64,000 nt of DNA from Bacteroidaceae bacterium. Lineage in GTDB: Bacteria; Bacteroidota; Bacteroidia; Bacteroidales; Bacteroidaceae. Below the pieces are notes generated by a model, which was given only the letters and a program-made list of their open reading frames with translations, was not told the origin of the DNA and did no database searches. This document shows positions 53,741 through 61,461 of this stretch, piece by piece (position 1 is the first letter of the stretch; the number at the start of each line of letters is the position of its first letter). A program made the translations under genes and the position numbers. The stretch spans positions 29,198 through 93,197 of the forward strand of contig JAFZSA010000012.1 of the NCBI GenBank assembly GCA_017619585.1. The letters are read 5' to 3'.

Positions 53741-54043
53741 AGCTAAAAAAACAACTTGAATAAAAAATTATTTAACTTACTTTTTGCTTGAAATCAACTT
53801 GATTTTATACAAGAATCAACCTACAAAAAAAACTCAATCCGCATAATCCTGCATGTTCGGCGTCTCGGGCCTCGGGTGACAGCCCCTCCTCTTAGGCCCC
53901 TATAAGGGGCCATAGAGGGGGGCTTAGCCCACTCATGTGTATTCAGCCTTAATTCGAGGTGAATTCAGCGTGCAAACGAGTCGAATTCACGCTGAATTCA
54001 ACCCGTATTCAATAGCATTCCCAAATGCGGTTAATTATAGACA
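53741..54043. other. Gene-free stretch with palindromes
   Basis: After E3 there is A/T-rich DNA, then a long GC-rich palindrome at 53881-53925 (AGCCCCTCCTCT paired with AGAGGGGGGCT around GGCCCC/GGGGCC). At 53961-53999 GAATTCAGCGTG faces CACGCTGAATTC, a perfect 12-bp inverted repeat with a 15-nt spacer, in a cluster of further ATTCA motifs. I see no gene. Confidence 0.6.
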
Positions 54044-54283
54044 AGAAAAAGGCTGACCGATATTTCTCGGCCAGCCCATTTCATATCAAGAATGTGAGAT
54101 TACTTTACAACACGGAAGGGATTATTCTTTGAGAATGTGTAGGGGTTGTGATCAAGAGGACCACCTGTTACACTGTAATTAGTATCTGGGCTGAGATAGC
54201 GTCCCAGATACGGATCGTACAAACGGGCGTTGGCATTTATCAGACCGAACATCCACAGGTCTTCATGACCTGTATAGGTTCTG
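54044..54283 (-). repeat. Rhs 3'-end duplication, left copy
   Basis: About 240 bp nearly identical to 55405-55645. It includes the last 60 or so codons of an Rhs core and the terminator (GGCTGACCGA with TCGGCCAGCC, 54051-54076) whose T-run is on the minus strand. Confidence 0.85.
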
Positions 54284-54309
54284 AAGTATCGTACACTATT
54301 ATTAAACAA
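54100..54309 (-). pseudogene. Rhs repeat-associated core fragment, left
   Basis: The 69-residue frame contains GLINANARLYDPYLGRYLSPDT, the Rhs core signature, and ends ...NNPFRVVK. Rhs proteins are large polymorphic toxins or surface proteins of more than a thousand residues, so this is the 3' remnant of one. It has no visible promoter or Rhs upstream part. A second copy at 55462-55665 differs at a few residues. Such orphan core fragments usually arise by recombination at Rhs loci. Confidence 0.75.
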
Positions 54310-54324
54310 AAAGCGTTATGCAAA

Positions 54325-54356
54325 TTTGCAGAATATAAAGAATGTTATTACCTTTG
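54325..54356 (+). promoter_or_regulatory. Promoter of the toxin-antitoxin pair
   Basis: TTTG (54325-54328), a 20-bp spacer and TACCTTTG (54349-54356) match the consensus closely, 25 bp before the start codon. Confidence 0.75.
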
Positions 54357-54381
54357 CTCACAAAATTAAGGAAATATACAG

Positions 54382-54687
54382 ATGGCTTCCAAAGATACAA
54401 TAAATCAGTTTACAGAAAACTTGTTTTGGGACACTGATGTTACGACGTTGGACCTGGACAAGTTTCCCGCCTATATAATCCAACGAGTTTTGGAGTATGG
54501 TGAGATGCAGGATTGGCGTCTTATCAACAAAATTTATGGTTTGCCAAGAATCGTTGAGGTCTGTAAAGGTTTGCGTACACTTGACCCTGTATGCTTATCC
54601 TTCATCTGTGCTATTTCCCATACTAAAAAGGAGGACTATAGATGTTATCGTACAAGACAATCCACCCCAACACTCTGGAACTCCTAA
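54382..54687 (+). CDS. DUF6922-like protein, probable antitoxin
   Basis: This 101-residue protein has the pattern LFWDTDVTTLDLDKFPAYIIQRVLEYG and ends KEDYRCYRTRQSTPTLWNS. That layout is typical of small proteins encoded directly upstream of AbiEii-type nucleotidyltransferases in Bacteroidota. By analogy with other AbiE systems it would be the antitoxin (inference). It has no transmembrane segment. Its last 46 bp overlap the next gene, which suggests coupled translation. The base composition is A/T-richer than the flanking housekeeping genes, in keeping with transfer. Confidence 0.7.
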   Translation: MASKDTINQFTENLFWDTDVTTLDLDKFPAYIIQRVLEYGEMQDWRLINKIYGLPRIVEVCKGLRTLDPVCLSFICAISHTKKEDYRCYRTRQSTPTLWNS

Positions 54688-55262
54688 AACGTTTAATGGC
54701 AGAGCCTCTGTTCAATGGGACTCGTTTGGTTGGCGGAACAGCCCTTGCCCTACAATTCGGCCATCGTAGTTCCATTGATTTGAATTTGTTCGGCACTATA
54801 GAAGAAGATACTGACCTAACAACAGCTACTTTGGAACAAATAGGTCAGACTATTCCAGAAAAGTGTACAACAAAGATTAAGACATATCGTGTTTGTGGCA
54901 TTAAAACAGATATCGTCAGCTATGACCGTTATCCTTGGATTGATAATCCAGTTCTTGAAGACGGAATACGTTTGGCGTCCCCAAAGGATATTGCGGCGAT
55001 GAAGGTTAATGCCATTCAAGGTCGTGGTACTCGTAAGGATTTTGTTGACATGTATTTCCTTATACAACACTATGGTCTGCCACAAGTAATGGCATATTAT
55101 AAAGAGAAATATCCAGAATATTCAGAATACCGTGCAATGTTAAGTCTAACCTATTTCGAGGATGCAGAACAGAATCCTATGCCACAAATGTTTGCGGATG
55201 TCTCTTGGGAAGAAATCAAACACGGTGTATTAAAAGCTGTAGAAAAGTATAATAAACAATAA
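54642..55262 (+). CDS. AbiEii/AbiGii-type nucleotidyltransferase toxin
   Basis: This 206-residue protein has the family motif LVGGTALALQFGHRSSIDLNLFG near residue 28, in which the second acidic residue of the usual D-x-D is Asn. Further conserved parts are LASPKDIAAMKVNAIQGRGTRKDFVDMYFL. AbiEii toxins are nucleotidyltransferases that block growth, often giving phage resistance. It is encoded after a DUF6922-like antitoxin. The pair lies between duplicated Rhs ends. The Asn substitution may weaken catalysis, or the family may tolerate it. Confidence 0.82.
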   Translation: MLSYKTIHPNTLELLKRLMAEPLFNGTRLVGGTALALQFGHRSSIDLNLFGTIEEDTDLTTATLEQIGQTIPEKCTTKIKTYRVCGIKTDIVSYDRYPWIDNPVLEDGIRLASPKDIAAMKVNAIQGRGTRKDFVDMYFLIQHYGLPQVMAYYKEKYPEYSEYRAMLSLTYFEDAEQNPMPQMFADVSWEEIKHGVLKAVEKYNKQ

Positions 55263-55272
55263 AGCATTTAAA

Positions 55273-55343
55273 GGTTAGCAAACCAGCCTGCCATCATGCA
55301 TCTCACATCAGGCGTCTTTCCTTAGCTAACCACAACCTTTTTT
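55273..55343 (+). terminator. Probable terminator of the toxin-antitoxin pair
   Basis: GGTTAGC (55273-55279) pairs with GCTAACC (55325-55331), and GCCTG/CAGGC pair within; a T-run follows at 55338-55343. The loop is long, so it could also be a small structured RNA. Confidence 0.5.
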
Positions 55344-55404
55344 ACATTTATGAGTCCAAAATCTACAGGTCTTCATGATGCAAGTAATATGCAGTTTCTC
55401 TAAA

Positions 55405-55645
55405 AGAAAAAGGCTGACCGATATTTCTTCGGCCAGCCCATTTCATATCAAGAATGTGAGATTACTTTACAACACGGAATGGATTATTGTTTGAGAATGT
55501 GTAGGGGTTGTGATCAAGAGGACCACCAGTTACACTGTAATTAGTATTCGGACTGAGGTAACGTCCCAGATACGGATCGCACAAACGGGCGTTGGCATTT
55601 ATCAGACCGAACATCCACAGGTCTTCATGACCTGTATAGGTTCTG
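55405..55645 (-). repeat. Rhs 3'-end duplication, right copy
   Basis: The copy is nearly identical to 54044-54283 with one single-base length difference in the terminator loop. A small fragment of the same repeat (ACAGGTCTTCATGA) also occurs at about 55363. Confidence 0.85.
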
Positions 55646-55665
55646 TAGAAAGGACCATGTGGCAA
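55462..55665 (-). pseudogene. Rhs repeat-associated core fragment, right
   Basis: The 67-residue frame repeats the left fragment (NARLCDPYLGRYLSPNT, ending NNPFRVVK) with a few substitutions, among them Cys for Tyr in the core motif. It has no upstream Rhs sequence and is a remnant. Confidence 0.75.
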
Positions 55666-55708
55666 TTCCTGTAACAGAACACCATAATATATAAGGCAAT
55701 TATGGATA

Positions 55709-55738
55709 TAAAAAAAGGGAACCGAATAGTCGGTCCCC
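55709..55738 (-). terminator. Terminator of the C25 peptidase operon
   Basis: On the plus strand GGGAACCGA and TCGGTCCC pair with one bulge, preceded by a run of A, which reads as a T-run on the minus strand. It lies about 30 bp after the C25 gene stop. Confidence 0.85.
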
Positions 55739-55768
55739 TTTACAAGGATTACTCACATATCTTTCTGA

Positions 55769-58048
55769 TTAGTAGTTTATCTCAGAAGGAATAACTTTCA
55801 GCTTGGCACCCAGATTTACCTTCACGCCCTTGTCCAACCTGATTGTTCCTTTGGTCTCGAAGGTGTAATCAGCATTCTCATCAAAGACTACATCACCCTG
55901 AGAACCGTTTCTCACATTCTTTCCGCACGTCACATCCTTGACAATGGCATAATGCGTACCCTGCAGGGTGACATCCTGCAGTTTCAGCGGCAGAATCTGC
56001 GGCAAGCAATTCTTGCCAGTCAGGGTAATCAGCAGGTTGCCTCCATTTTCCCAGGCAAGAGGTTGTGTTGATGGGTCAAAGACAGCGGTAGTAGATGTCT
56101 CATTAACCTGTGTAATATCACGGGCACCTGCCTCAGCACTTGTTCTTGAAGTGTTGCAAGAGAGTATAGGATGGTTGGACTGATAAGTTACTGTAGCATT
56201 GAACGGAGATGGAATATCGGTCCATATACGTATATTAGGACAGCCGATAATATTGGTTCCTAACCTTACTCCTTGCATACCACTTGAATTTCGAAAGAAA
56301 TTTACTTTTGCATAATTTAGAGCCGGACCCACCATAGGATTATTCATCAAATATTCATTAAATACCATTTGTTGCAGATGAGAACTAGGAGAAAAACCCT
56401 CCCTTGTGTTACCGACTAGAAGTGGTCCACCATAATCCTTCCCAAGGGTAAAGGACTGCCCCATATTCGGGAATTCAGTGTATTCTTTATATAAATCAAA
56501 AGGAGTAATGATACATGAAATGGAATACGCTACCATAGGATAGTCTTTGTTTGTGAGATCAGCCAAGCTGTTTGCAGTTTCGTACTCTAACCCCGGCATC
56601 TTCCCTGGAACAGAAGTAATTGCATATACTGGTGAATGTGCGTGTCCATTGGATTTGACCGAAATTCCATTGGGATGCCCGTGACCACCCCAACTTACAA
56701 AACCATATCGGTTGTTCATCTCGGCAATGACATCATTTCCATACGGTGCTGTTGGTTCGTCAGCATAAGGTGACGGGGATTCTGAGAATATTGTGTCAAT
56801 GGGGAAAATGTCATGAAGTTGGGCTGCAATTTCACCTTGTTCATTAGTTTCTTGCATATAATCTACCTGAGTATAAAGTGCCTTCTTCAGGTAAGAATAA
56901 TCTCCATTACCAGGATTGAGTTCATATCTTAAGAGTTTATCTGTATAGTTCTGTATTTCCTCTGCATTAGTACACAGAATTCGGCCCACACATAGCTCTG
57001 CTCCGAGATCCCATGCCCATCCATTGGGTTTGGGGAATGGCGAACGCTCTCCATATTTATAATCACCATCCACATTCCAGTTTGTATTTAACTCACTGAA
57101 ATATAGATCTGAGGGAATATGGTCTTTTTCAGGAACACCATTATCATGTGCATATTGAGTTCCTGTACCATATCGTATGGGAAGAATTGAGCCCACATCT
57201 CCACCGCCAAACAGGACATACTTGGTTATACCGGACGCATACGCATATTGCAGATACTGCCTTATCTTTCCTGCATCATCATAGATGGCTGATACAGTGT
57301 CGCCTACAATATTAGCATTATTGAGAATGTCCTCCTTGCATACAACTCCAGCAGACATGCCTTTCTCGCTTTTCCATGCAACTAAACGGGTAAAGGCATC
57401 CTTCAATTCCCTGTTGGTGATTATGCAATATTCATAAAAGGGAAGCCCTATGTCCCTCGTCCGGTTAGCCCGACTTGCCGCACGTGCCTTTAGGGACGGA
57501 AGACTGTATGTTATGGTGAATTCTACATCCTCACAGAAATCATATTTGTTCTCTGTGGGGTGATATACTATAGGGTAAATGACCAGGCCGACACTTCTGT
57601 ATCCCTGGCCTGCACAGGAGATATCCGTAATGTTGACCTGTTCTGAGGGAAACTGATTATTGGACTCATAGACATCGCTTAAACAAGGGCAAAATGTCTT
57701 TTCAAATTTTTCTAACGACATTGGGACCTCTCTTTGCGCAGGATATACTTTCTGATCCAGAACATGTGATGTCACAGCTAATTGTTTTTGGCTTAAAGTA
57801 ATATTCTGTGCGTCATGTGGCAGATCTACCCTTACAAATTTCACGGGAAGTGCCGGATATCCGGAGCTGGATTCTTCTTCTATGCCTGGATATGAGAAAG
57901 TACTGTACACAACCCCGTCGTCACCTGTCCTAGTTCCGACTTTCAGTTCGGAGAAGGAAAAGTGAACCCTTTGTGTCACCTTCTCGCCCCATACATTCTG
58001 CCCCATGAGCAGGAATGCGGATAATAAGAATAAAAATGGATTTCTCAT
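55769..58048 (-). CDS. Gingipain-like C25 cysteine peptidase
   Basis: This 759-residue protein has a signal peptide ending GQNVWGEK, an N-terminal propeptide-like region, and a C25 catalytic domain (about 205-580). The catalytic His lies in GFVSWGGHGHPNG and the Cys in YPMVAYSISCIITPFD. A beta-sandwich follows. The end (GTIRLDKGVKVNLGAKLKV) resembles the short beta-helix cap also found at the end of the serine protease at 59713. I see no complete T9SS C-terminal domain; the partner gene upstream (58058-59365), 9 bp away, has one. Gingipains are secreted proteases that activate other secreted proteins and degrade host protein. Confidence 0.85.
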   Translation of the reverse strand: MRNPFLFLLSAFLLMGQNVWGEKVTQRVHFSFSELKVGTRTGDDGVVYSTFSYPGIEEESSSGYPALPVKFVRVDLPHDAQNITLSQKQLAVTSHVLDQKVYPAQREVPMSLEKFEKTFCPCLSDVYESNNQFPSEQVNITDISCAGQGYRSVGLVIYPIVYHPTENKYDFCEDVEFTITYSLPSLKARAASRANRTRDIGLPFYEYCIITNRELKDAFTRLVAWKSEKGMSAGVVCKEDILNNANIVGDTVSAIYDDAGKIRQYLQYAYASGITKYVLFGGGDVGSILPIRYGTGTQYAHDNGVPEKDHIPSDLYFSELNTNWNVDGDYKYGERSPFPKPNGWAWDLGAELCVGRILCTNAEEIQNYTDKLLRYELNPGNGDYSYLKKALYTQVDYMQETNEQGEIAAQLHDIFPIDTIFSESPSPYADEPTAPYGNDVIAEMNNRYGFVSWGGHGHPNGISVKSNGHAHSPVYAITSVPGKMPGLEYETANSLADLTNKDYPMVAYSISCIITPFDLYKEYTEFPNMGQSFTLGKDYGGPLLVGNTREGFSPSSHLQQMVFNEYLMNNPMVGPALNYAKVNFFRNSSGMQGVRLGTNIIGCPNIRIWTDIPSPFNATVTYQSNHPILSCNTSRTSAEAGARDITQVNETSTTAVFDPSTQPLAWENGGNLLITLTGKNCLPQILPLKLQDVTLQGTHYAIVKDVTCGKNVRNGSQGDVVFDENADYTFETKGTIRLDKGVKVNLGAKLKVIPSEINY

Positions 58049-58057
58049 GACTCCAGC

Positions 58058-59365
58058 TTAGGCATTAGTTACAATCATCTTTCTGGTTACACAAACCTTA
58101 CCATCCACAACTAGAGAGTAGATGTACATACCTGCATTCAAGTCAGAAGCATAAACGGTGATACTTGTATTACCACGATCCTCAACGTTGATACTCTTTA
58201 TCTGCTTGCCACCCATATCATGGATATAGATAACGGCTTTCTGAGCCTTCTCGGGGATATTGAGGCCGATAACAGTACTCTCGCTGAAGGGATTGGGCTT
58301 ATTCTGATCCATCTTTACCATGTCAACGTCAGAAACAGTGTTCTCAATACCTGTGGGATTTGTGTTTGTGTTGAGTTCCTCTTTCAGTTCAGCCAATTCA
58401 CTTGCCATTTCATTGAAACCCTTTACCAACAGTGGTATCAACTCAATATAATTGATACTGTAGTTGCCCTGCGCATCCTGCTTAACGAGTTTGGGGAATG
58501 CTGCTTTCAGTTGTTCAGCATCCAAACCATAATTAACAGAAGAAAGGGGGTCGAATTCCTCTGCCGCCTCTTTAGCACTCTCTGCCTCTATCTTGCTAAT
58601 CTCCTCTGCAGTAAGGTCATCTACTGACTTGCCCTTAAGAATATCGTTCAATGACTTAGCTTTCCTTGTCTGTCTTGTTGCATCGTTATGCTGCAGTTCA
58701 AACATGTTTACTCCCAGCAGCTTATCTGACACGCGCTCGGTATTCTTGGCCTTTGCCAAAGCTCTGCCTGATGTACCATTAGAAGTGGCTGATGGCGTGT
58801 AGAATGCCTGCGCATACATGGGACCTGTTGCACGTACGGTACCATTGAAATATCCGGCGTAAATACCTGGATACTGGATATTAAGAGAAGAAGACGAGGA
58901 AGAGCCATAGACCCCAGCAAATTTTTCAACACCAAAATCTTCTACGTTAAACAAGGGACCGCCACAAATTGAGGCAGAATTCTCAGCGCCAAAAGATATA
59001 CCTTTAACAGCGTAAATTGGATTGTTACCACTAAAATCCGAGAAAGCATAGCTTAACAATCCTATTGCTTGGCCTTTTTTTGTACTGCAAGATGTTTGTA
59101 AGGCCGTGCCGTCAATATTTCCTTTTTGGGCGTTGTGAATCATTAAGGTGTAATGTCTACCAGCATTATCGATAGCTGCTGTTACATCCTCGGAACCCGC
59201 TGAACACACTGTGAAAGGAGACAAGATGGCATCTACCTCCTCATCCTCCAATATTTCGTCAGTAACACCAATGCCGACATAGCCCGTAGAATCAACCTGA
59301 AGCTGGGCTTTTGCACTATAAATACTTGCAGAAATCAATAACAATGTAAAATAAGTCCTTTTCAT
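58058..59365 (-). CDS. T9SS-sorted protein with tail-fibre/S74-like region (paralogue 1)
   Basis: This 435-residue protein has a signal peptide ending YSAKAQ. Next comes a Gly/Ser-rich region resembling fibre proteins (YVGIGVTDE, then YAGYFNGTVRATG), and a helical S74-chaperone-like region (YGLDAEQLKAAFPKLV, then NYIELIPLLVKGFNEM). It ends in a full type A T9SS sorting domain (PNPFSESTVIGLNIPEKA ... GMYIYSLVVDGK). I chose ATG 59365 because of the signal peptide; the longer frame from 59503 lacks one. It precedes the C25 peptidase by 9 bp. The last 300 bp are nearly identical to paralogue 2. Confidence 0.8.
   Translation of the reverse strand: MKRTYFTLLLISASIYSAKAQLQVDSTGYVGIGVTDEILEDEEVDAILSPFTVCSAGSEDVTAAIDNAGRHYTLMIHNAQKGNIDGTALQTSCSTKKGQAIGLLSYAFSDFSGNNPIYAVKGISFGAENSASICGGPLFNVEDFGVEKFAGVYGSSSSSSLNIQYPGIYAGYFNGTVRATGPMYAQAFYTPSATSNGTSGRALAKAKNTERVSDKLLGVNMFELQHNDATRQTRKAKSLNDILKGKSVDDLTAEEISKIEAESAKEAAEEFDPLSSVNYGLDAEQLKAAFPKLVKQDAQGNYSINYIELIPLLVKGFNEMASELAELKEELNTNTNPTGIENTVSDVDMVKMDQNKPNPFSESTVIGLNIPEKAQKAVIYIHDMGGKQIKSINVEDRGNTSITVYASDLNAGMYIYSLVVDGKVCVTRKMIVTNA
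58071..58374 (-). repeat. T9SS-domain duplication, copy 1
   Basis: About 304 bp collinear and nearly identical with 61468-61771, covering the sorting domain of both paralogues. The rest of the two genes is much more divergent, which suggests gene conversion or recent domain swapping. Confidence 0.85.
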
Positions 59366-59712
59366 AATCTGTTGTTTTTGTTTAAAGTTTTTAATTAAAA
59401 TGTTTATAAATAAATGAGGTTGAATACTAATTAAACCTTGTTCCTCTCCTATATTGTGTATATAAAAGGAAGAGCCATTCCCAGATGCGATGGTTATCGG
59501 CATGGGAGGTAGGTATATGTAATTTAAGCATGTACCATATTTTCAAGAACCGATAGCAAAAGATTTTTAATTGACAAGATACAGCAGAGAAGGCTAATAA
59601 TAAATACAACACTTAATTGCATTCTCCGAATAATGATAAGACAATGAGGTACTGAAAAAACAGGTCTGCCGACTATTGAGATAGCAGACCTGTTTTATAA
59701 TTTGATTTACAG
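59366..59712. other. Intergenic region of the two protease operons
   Basis: From the right it holds the stop of the serine protease gene, its terminator (59657-59696), and then the leader of paralogue 1. A CATGTACCA motif at 59529-59537 matches half of the palindrome at 62900-62921. I see no standard TAnnTTTG promoter. Confidence 0.5.
59657..59696 (-). terminator. Terminator of the serine protease operon
   Basis: AAAACAGGTCTGC (59657-59669) and GCAGACCTGTTTT (59684-59696) form a perfect 13-bp stem that includes A and T runs, just after the stop at 59713. Confidence 0.9.
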
Positions 59713-61461
59713 CTAGTAGATCCACCCGTACTGGATATCTACAATAGCACCCTTTTGCGCCTTAAATCCGTGTCGCGTTTCTATTACTCCTTCATTTTTT
59801 ATTTGGAGAGTTGCACCAGGCTTTAAGACTAGCTCGGCATTCAACAGTTTTCCACCATCAATGATGAGCTTACCTCCTTTTTCTACAATAAGTCTTACAT
59901 CTCCTATCAATTCTAATTCGCCAAAATACCCATCTAAAGTAAGCTCGCCATTTTTTGTAATGACATAGTCATTTTTTAACTGCACATAATCCGATATACT
60001 ATCTGCTCTCGAAAGAGTTGTTAAGCCATTCATAGTTTGGCATCCAATATTTAATGAATCAAGCCAGCATGATAATTTTCTCTGTATACTATCATTGCCA
60101 TAGCCATTCCACGAAACACTAAACTTCCCGTAATAATCTGGCTCATTTTTACCACTCTGGCTACAGCTAGACCACCCGCCATGCAATTGTCCAATAACCT
60201 TATGGTCTTTTGTTAGCAGTGCAGATCCCGAAGATCCAGGATTTGTGGTTCCAAATCCATTCCATGTTTCCTTCCAATACACTTCCCAATGTGTATTAGG
60301 AGTATAATCCCATGATGAAGACCCTGGAGTATATCGGACTGATGATATCTTTTTGACATCACAACAAGGATGATGTATACAAACACCAGGCTCCCCAGGG
60401 CTCCCTGAGTTATCCCATCCTAAATAAAAAGGAGTATAATTGGGGAGTTCAATAGGATCCTCTGATAATTCTAGCAATGCAAAATCTGAAACAGAGTTGT
60501 TGGCTAAGACTCTTGCACCCGATGTCGTGTATGGTATGGGCTCAATATTTTCCATATAACAACCAGGAGTCTCATAATTCCAATAGAAAGTGTAATAATC
60601 AAGTTCTGGATATGAGACAGCATCATGTTTTACCCAATTAGCCCATCCTCCCAAACAATGGTCTGCAGTTAGGAAATATGGCTTGTGATCTGAGTCTGTA
60701 GTTGTGATTAGAGAACCTGTGCCGTATCTGTAACCCTCAACTACCATTAAGGCTACAGCTCTTTTCTCTTCCTGCCACTTCCTTCCTTCATCACAATTCA
60801 CATTAACCATGCAATTGTTATCTGGATCATTATAATAAGATTTCGTGTCCATTATCAAATCTTTGTACCCATGAACCACATAATCTATTGAAATGATAGC
60901 ATCCGATGTCACATTCTTAGGCTGATAATATTCCAATACTACATCATTACTCTTTATCAACTCTGTAGCAAACCCACGAGGAGATTCTCTGTTTCCCCTG
61001 TTATTTCTACTAGTGTATGCTCCAATATATTGCTTTTCGTCCTTAGAATATATAAAGAACTTACCCCCTTCCGGAATCCAGAATTTGTCATAACAGAAAT
61101 TTACAGATATAGCCTCAGGACAGACAATATTCAGTTTCCATAACATGTCACCATTTGAAAGAGTATACCATGTTCCCGAATTATCCAAGTTGTAGTTAAC
61201 TTTATGCTTATAGCCAAATCTGGGAGGCAGAAAGTTTTCTTTATCTTTTAAATCTTCTGCCTCTATTTTAGCAATATCAATGCTCGGCATCTTAGCAACA
61301 GCCTTGGCACTCCTTCTTTTAACAGTCATACCTGATTTAATACCAAAACTGATTGGCTTCTCATTTGTGCTGAGTTGCGCCCATACACTGGTCAACGGGC
61401 ACATACATATTAAGAATAAAACAGCCTTAATATGTTGTATATAACACCTATTCCTTAGCAT
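59713..61461 (-). CDS. Secreted trypsin-fold serine protease (lysyl endopeptidase type)
   Basis: This 582-residue protein starts MLRNRCYIQHIKAVLF with a signal peptide ending SVWAQ. The protease domain has the three catalytic residues in order: His in KPYFLTADHCLGG, Asp in NNSVSDFALLEL, and Ser in TNPGSSGSALL. The layout and many Cys residues resemble Achromobacter-type lysyl endopeptidase. The tail is a short beta-helix repeat (GGKLIIDGGKLLNAELVLKP) ending GFKAQKGAIVDIQ. The ATG overlaps the stop of paralogue 2 by 7 nt, so it is translated from the same message. No complete T9SS domain is visible. Confidence 0.85.
   Translation of the reverse strand: MLRNRCYIQHIKAVLFLICMCPLTSVWAQLSTNEKPISFGIKSGMTVKRRSAKAVAKMPSIDIAKIEAEDLKDKENFLPPRFGYKHKVNYNLDNSGTWYTLSNGDMLWKLNIVCPEAISVNFCYDKFWIPEGGKFFIYSKDEKQYIGAYTSRNNRGNRESPRGFATELIKSNDVVLEYYQPKNVTSDAIISIDYVVHGYKDLIMDTKSYYNDPDNNCMVNVNCDEGRKWQEEKRAVALMVVEGYRYGTGSLITTTDSDHKPYFLTADHCLGGWANWVKHDAVSYPELDYYTFYWNYETPGCYMENIEPIPYTTSGARVLANNSVSDFALLELSEDPIELPNYTPFYLGWDNSGSPGEPGVCIHHPCCDVKKISSVRYTPGSSSWDYTPNTHWEVYWKETWNGFGTTNPGSSGSALLTKDHKVIGQLHGGWSSCSQSGKNEPDYYGKFSVSWNGYGNDSIQRKLSCWLDSLNIGCQTMNGLTTLSRADSISDYVQLKNDYVITKNGELTLDGYFGELELIGDVRLIVEKGGKLIIDGGKLLNAELVLKPGATLQIKNEGVIETRHGFKAQKGAIVDIQYGWIY

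Noticed and set aside
54497..54769. Second plus-strand frame overlapping the antitoxin and toxin
   Set aside because: It is out of frame with both recognised genes and lacks motifs of its own.
54100..55665. The two Rhs fragments as functional small genes
   Set aside because: They are only the last 60 or so codons of a large protein, duplicated together with the terminator, and have no promoter.
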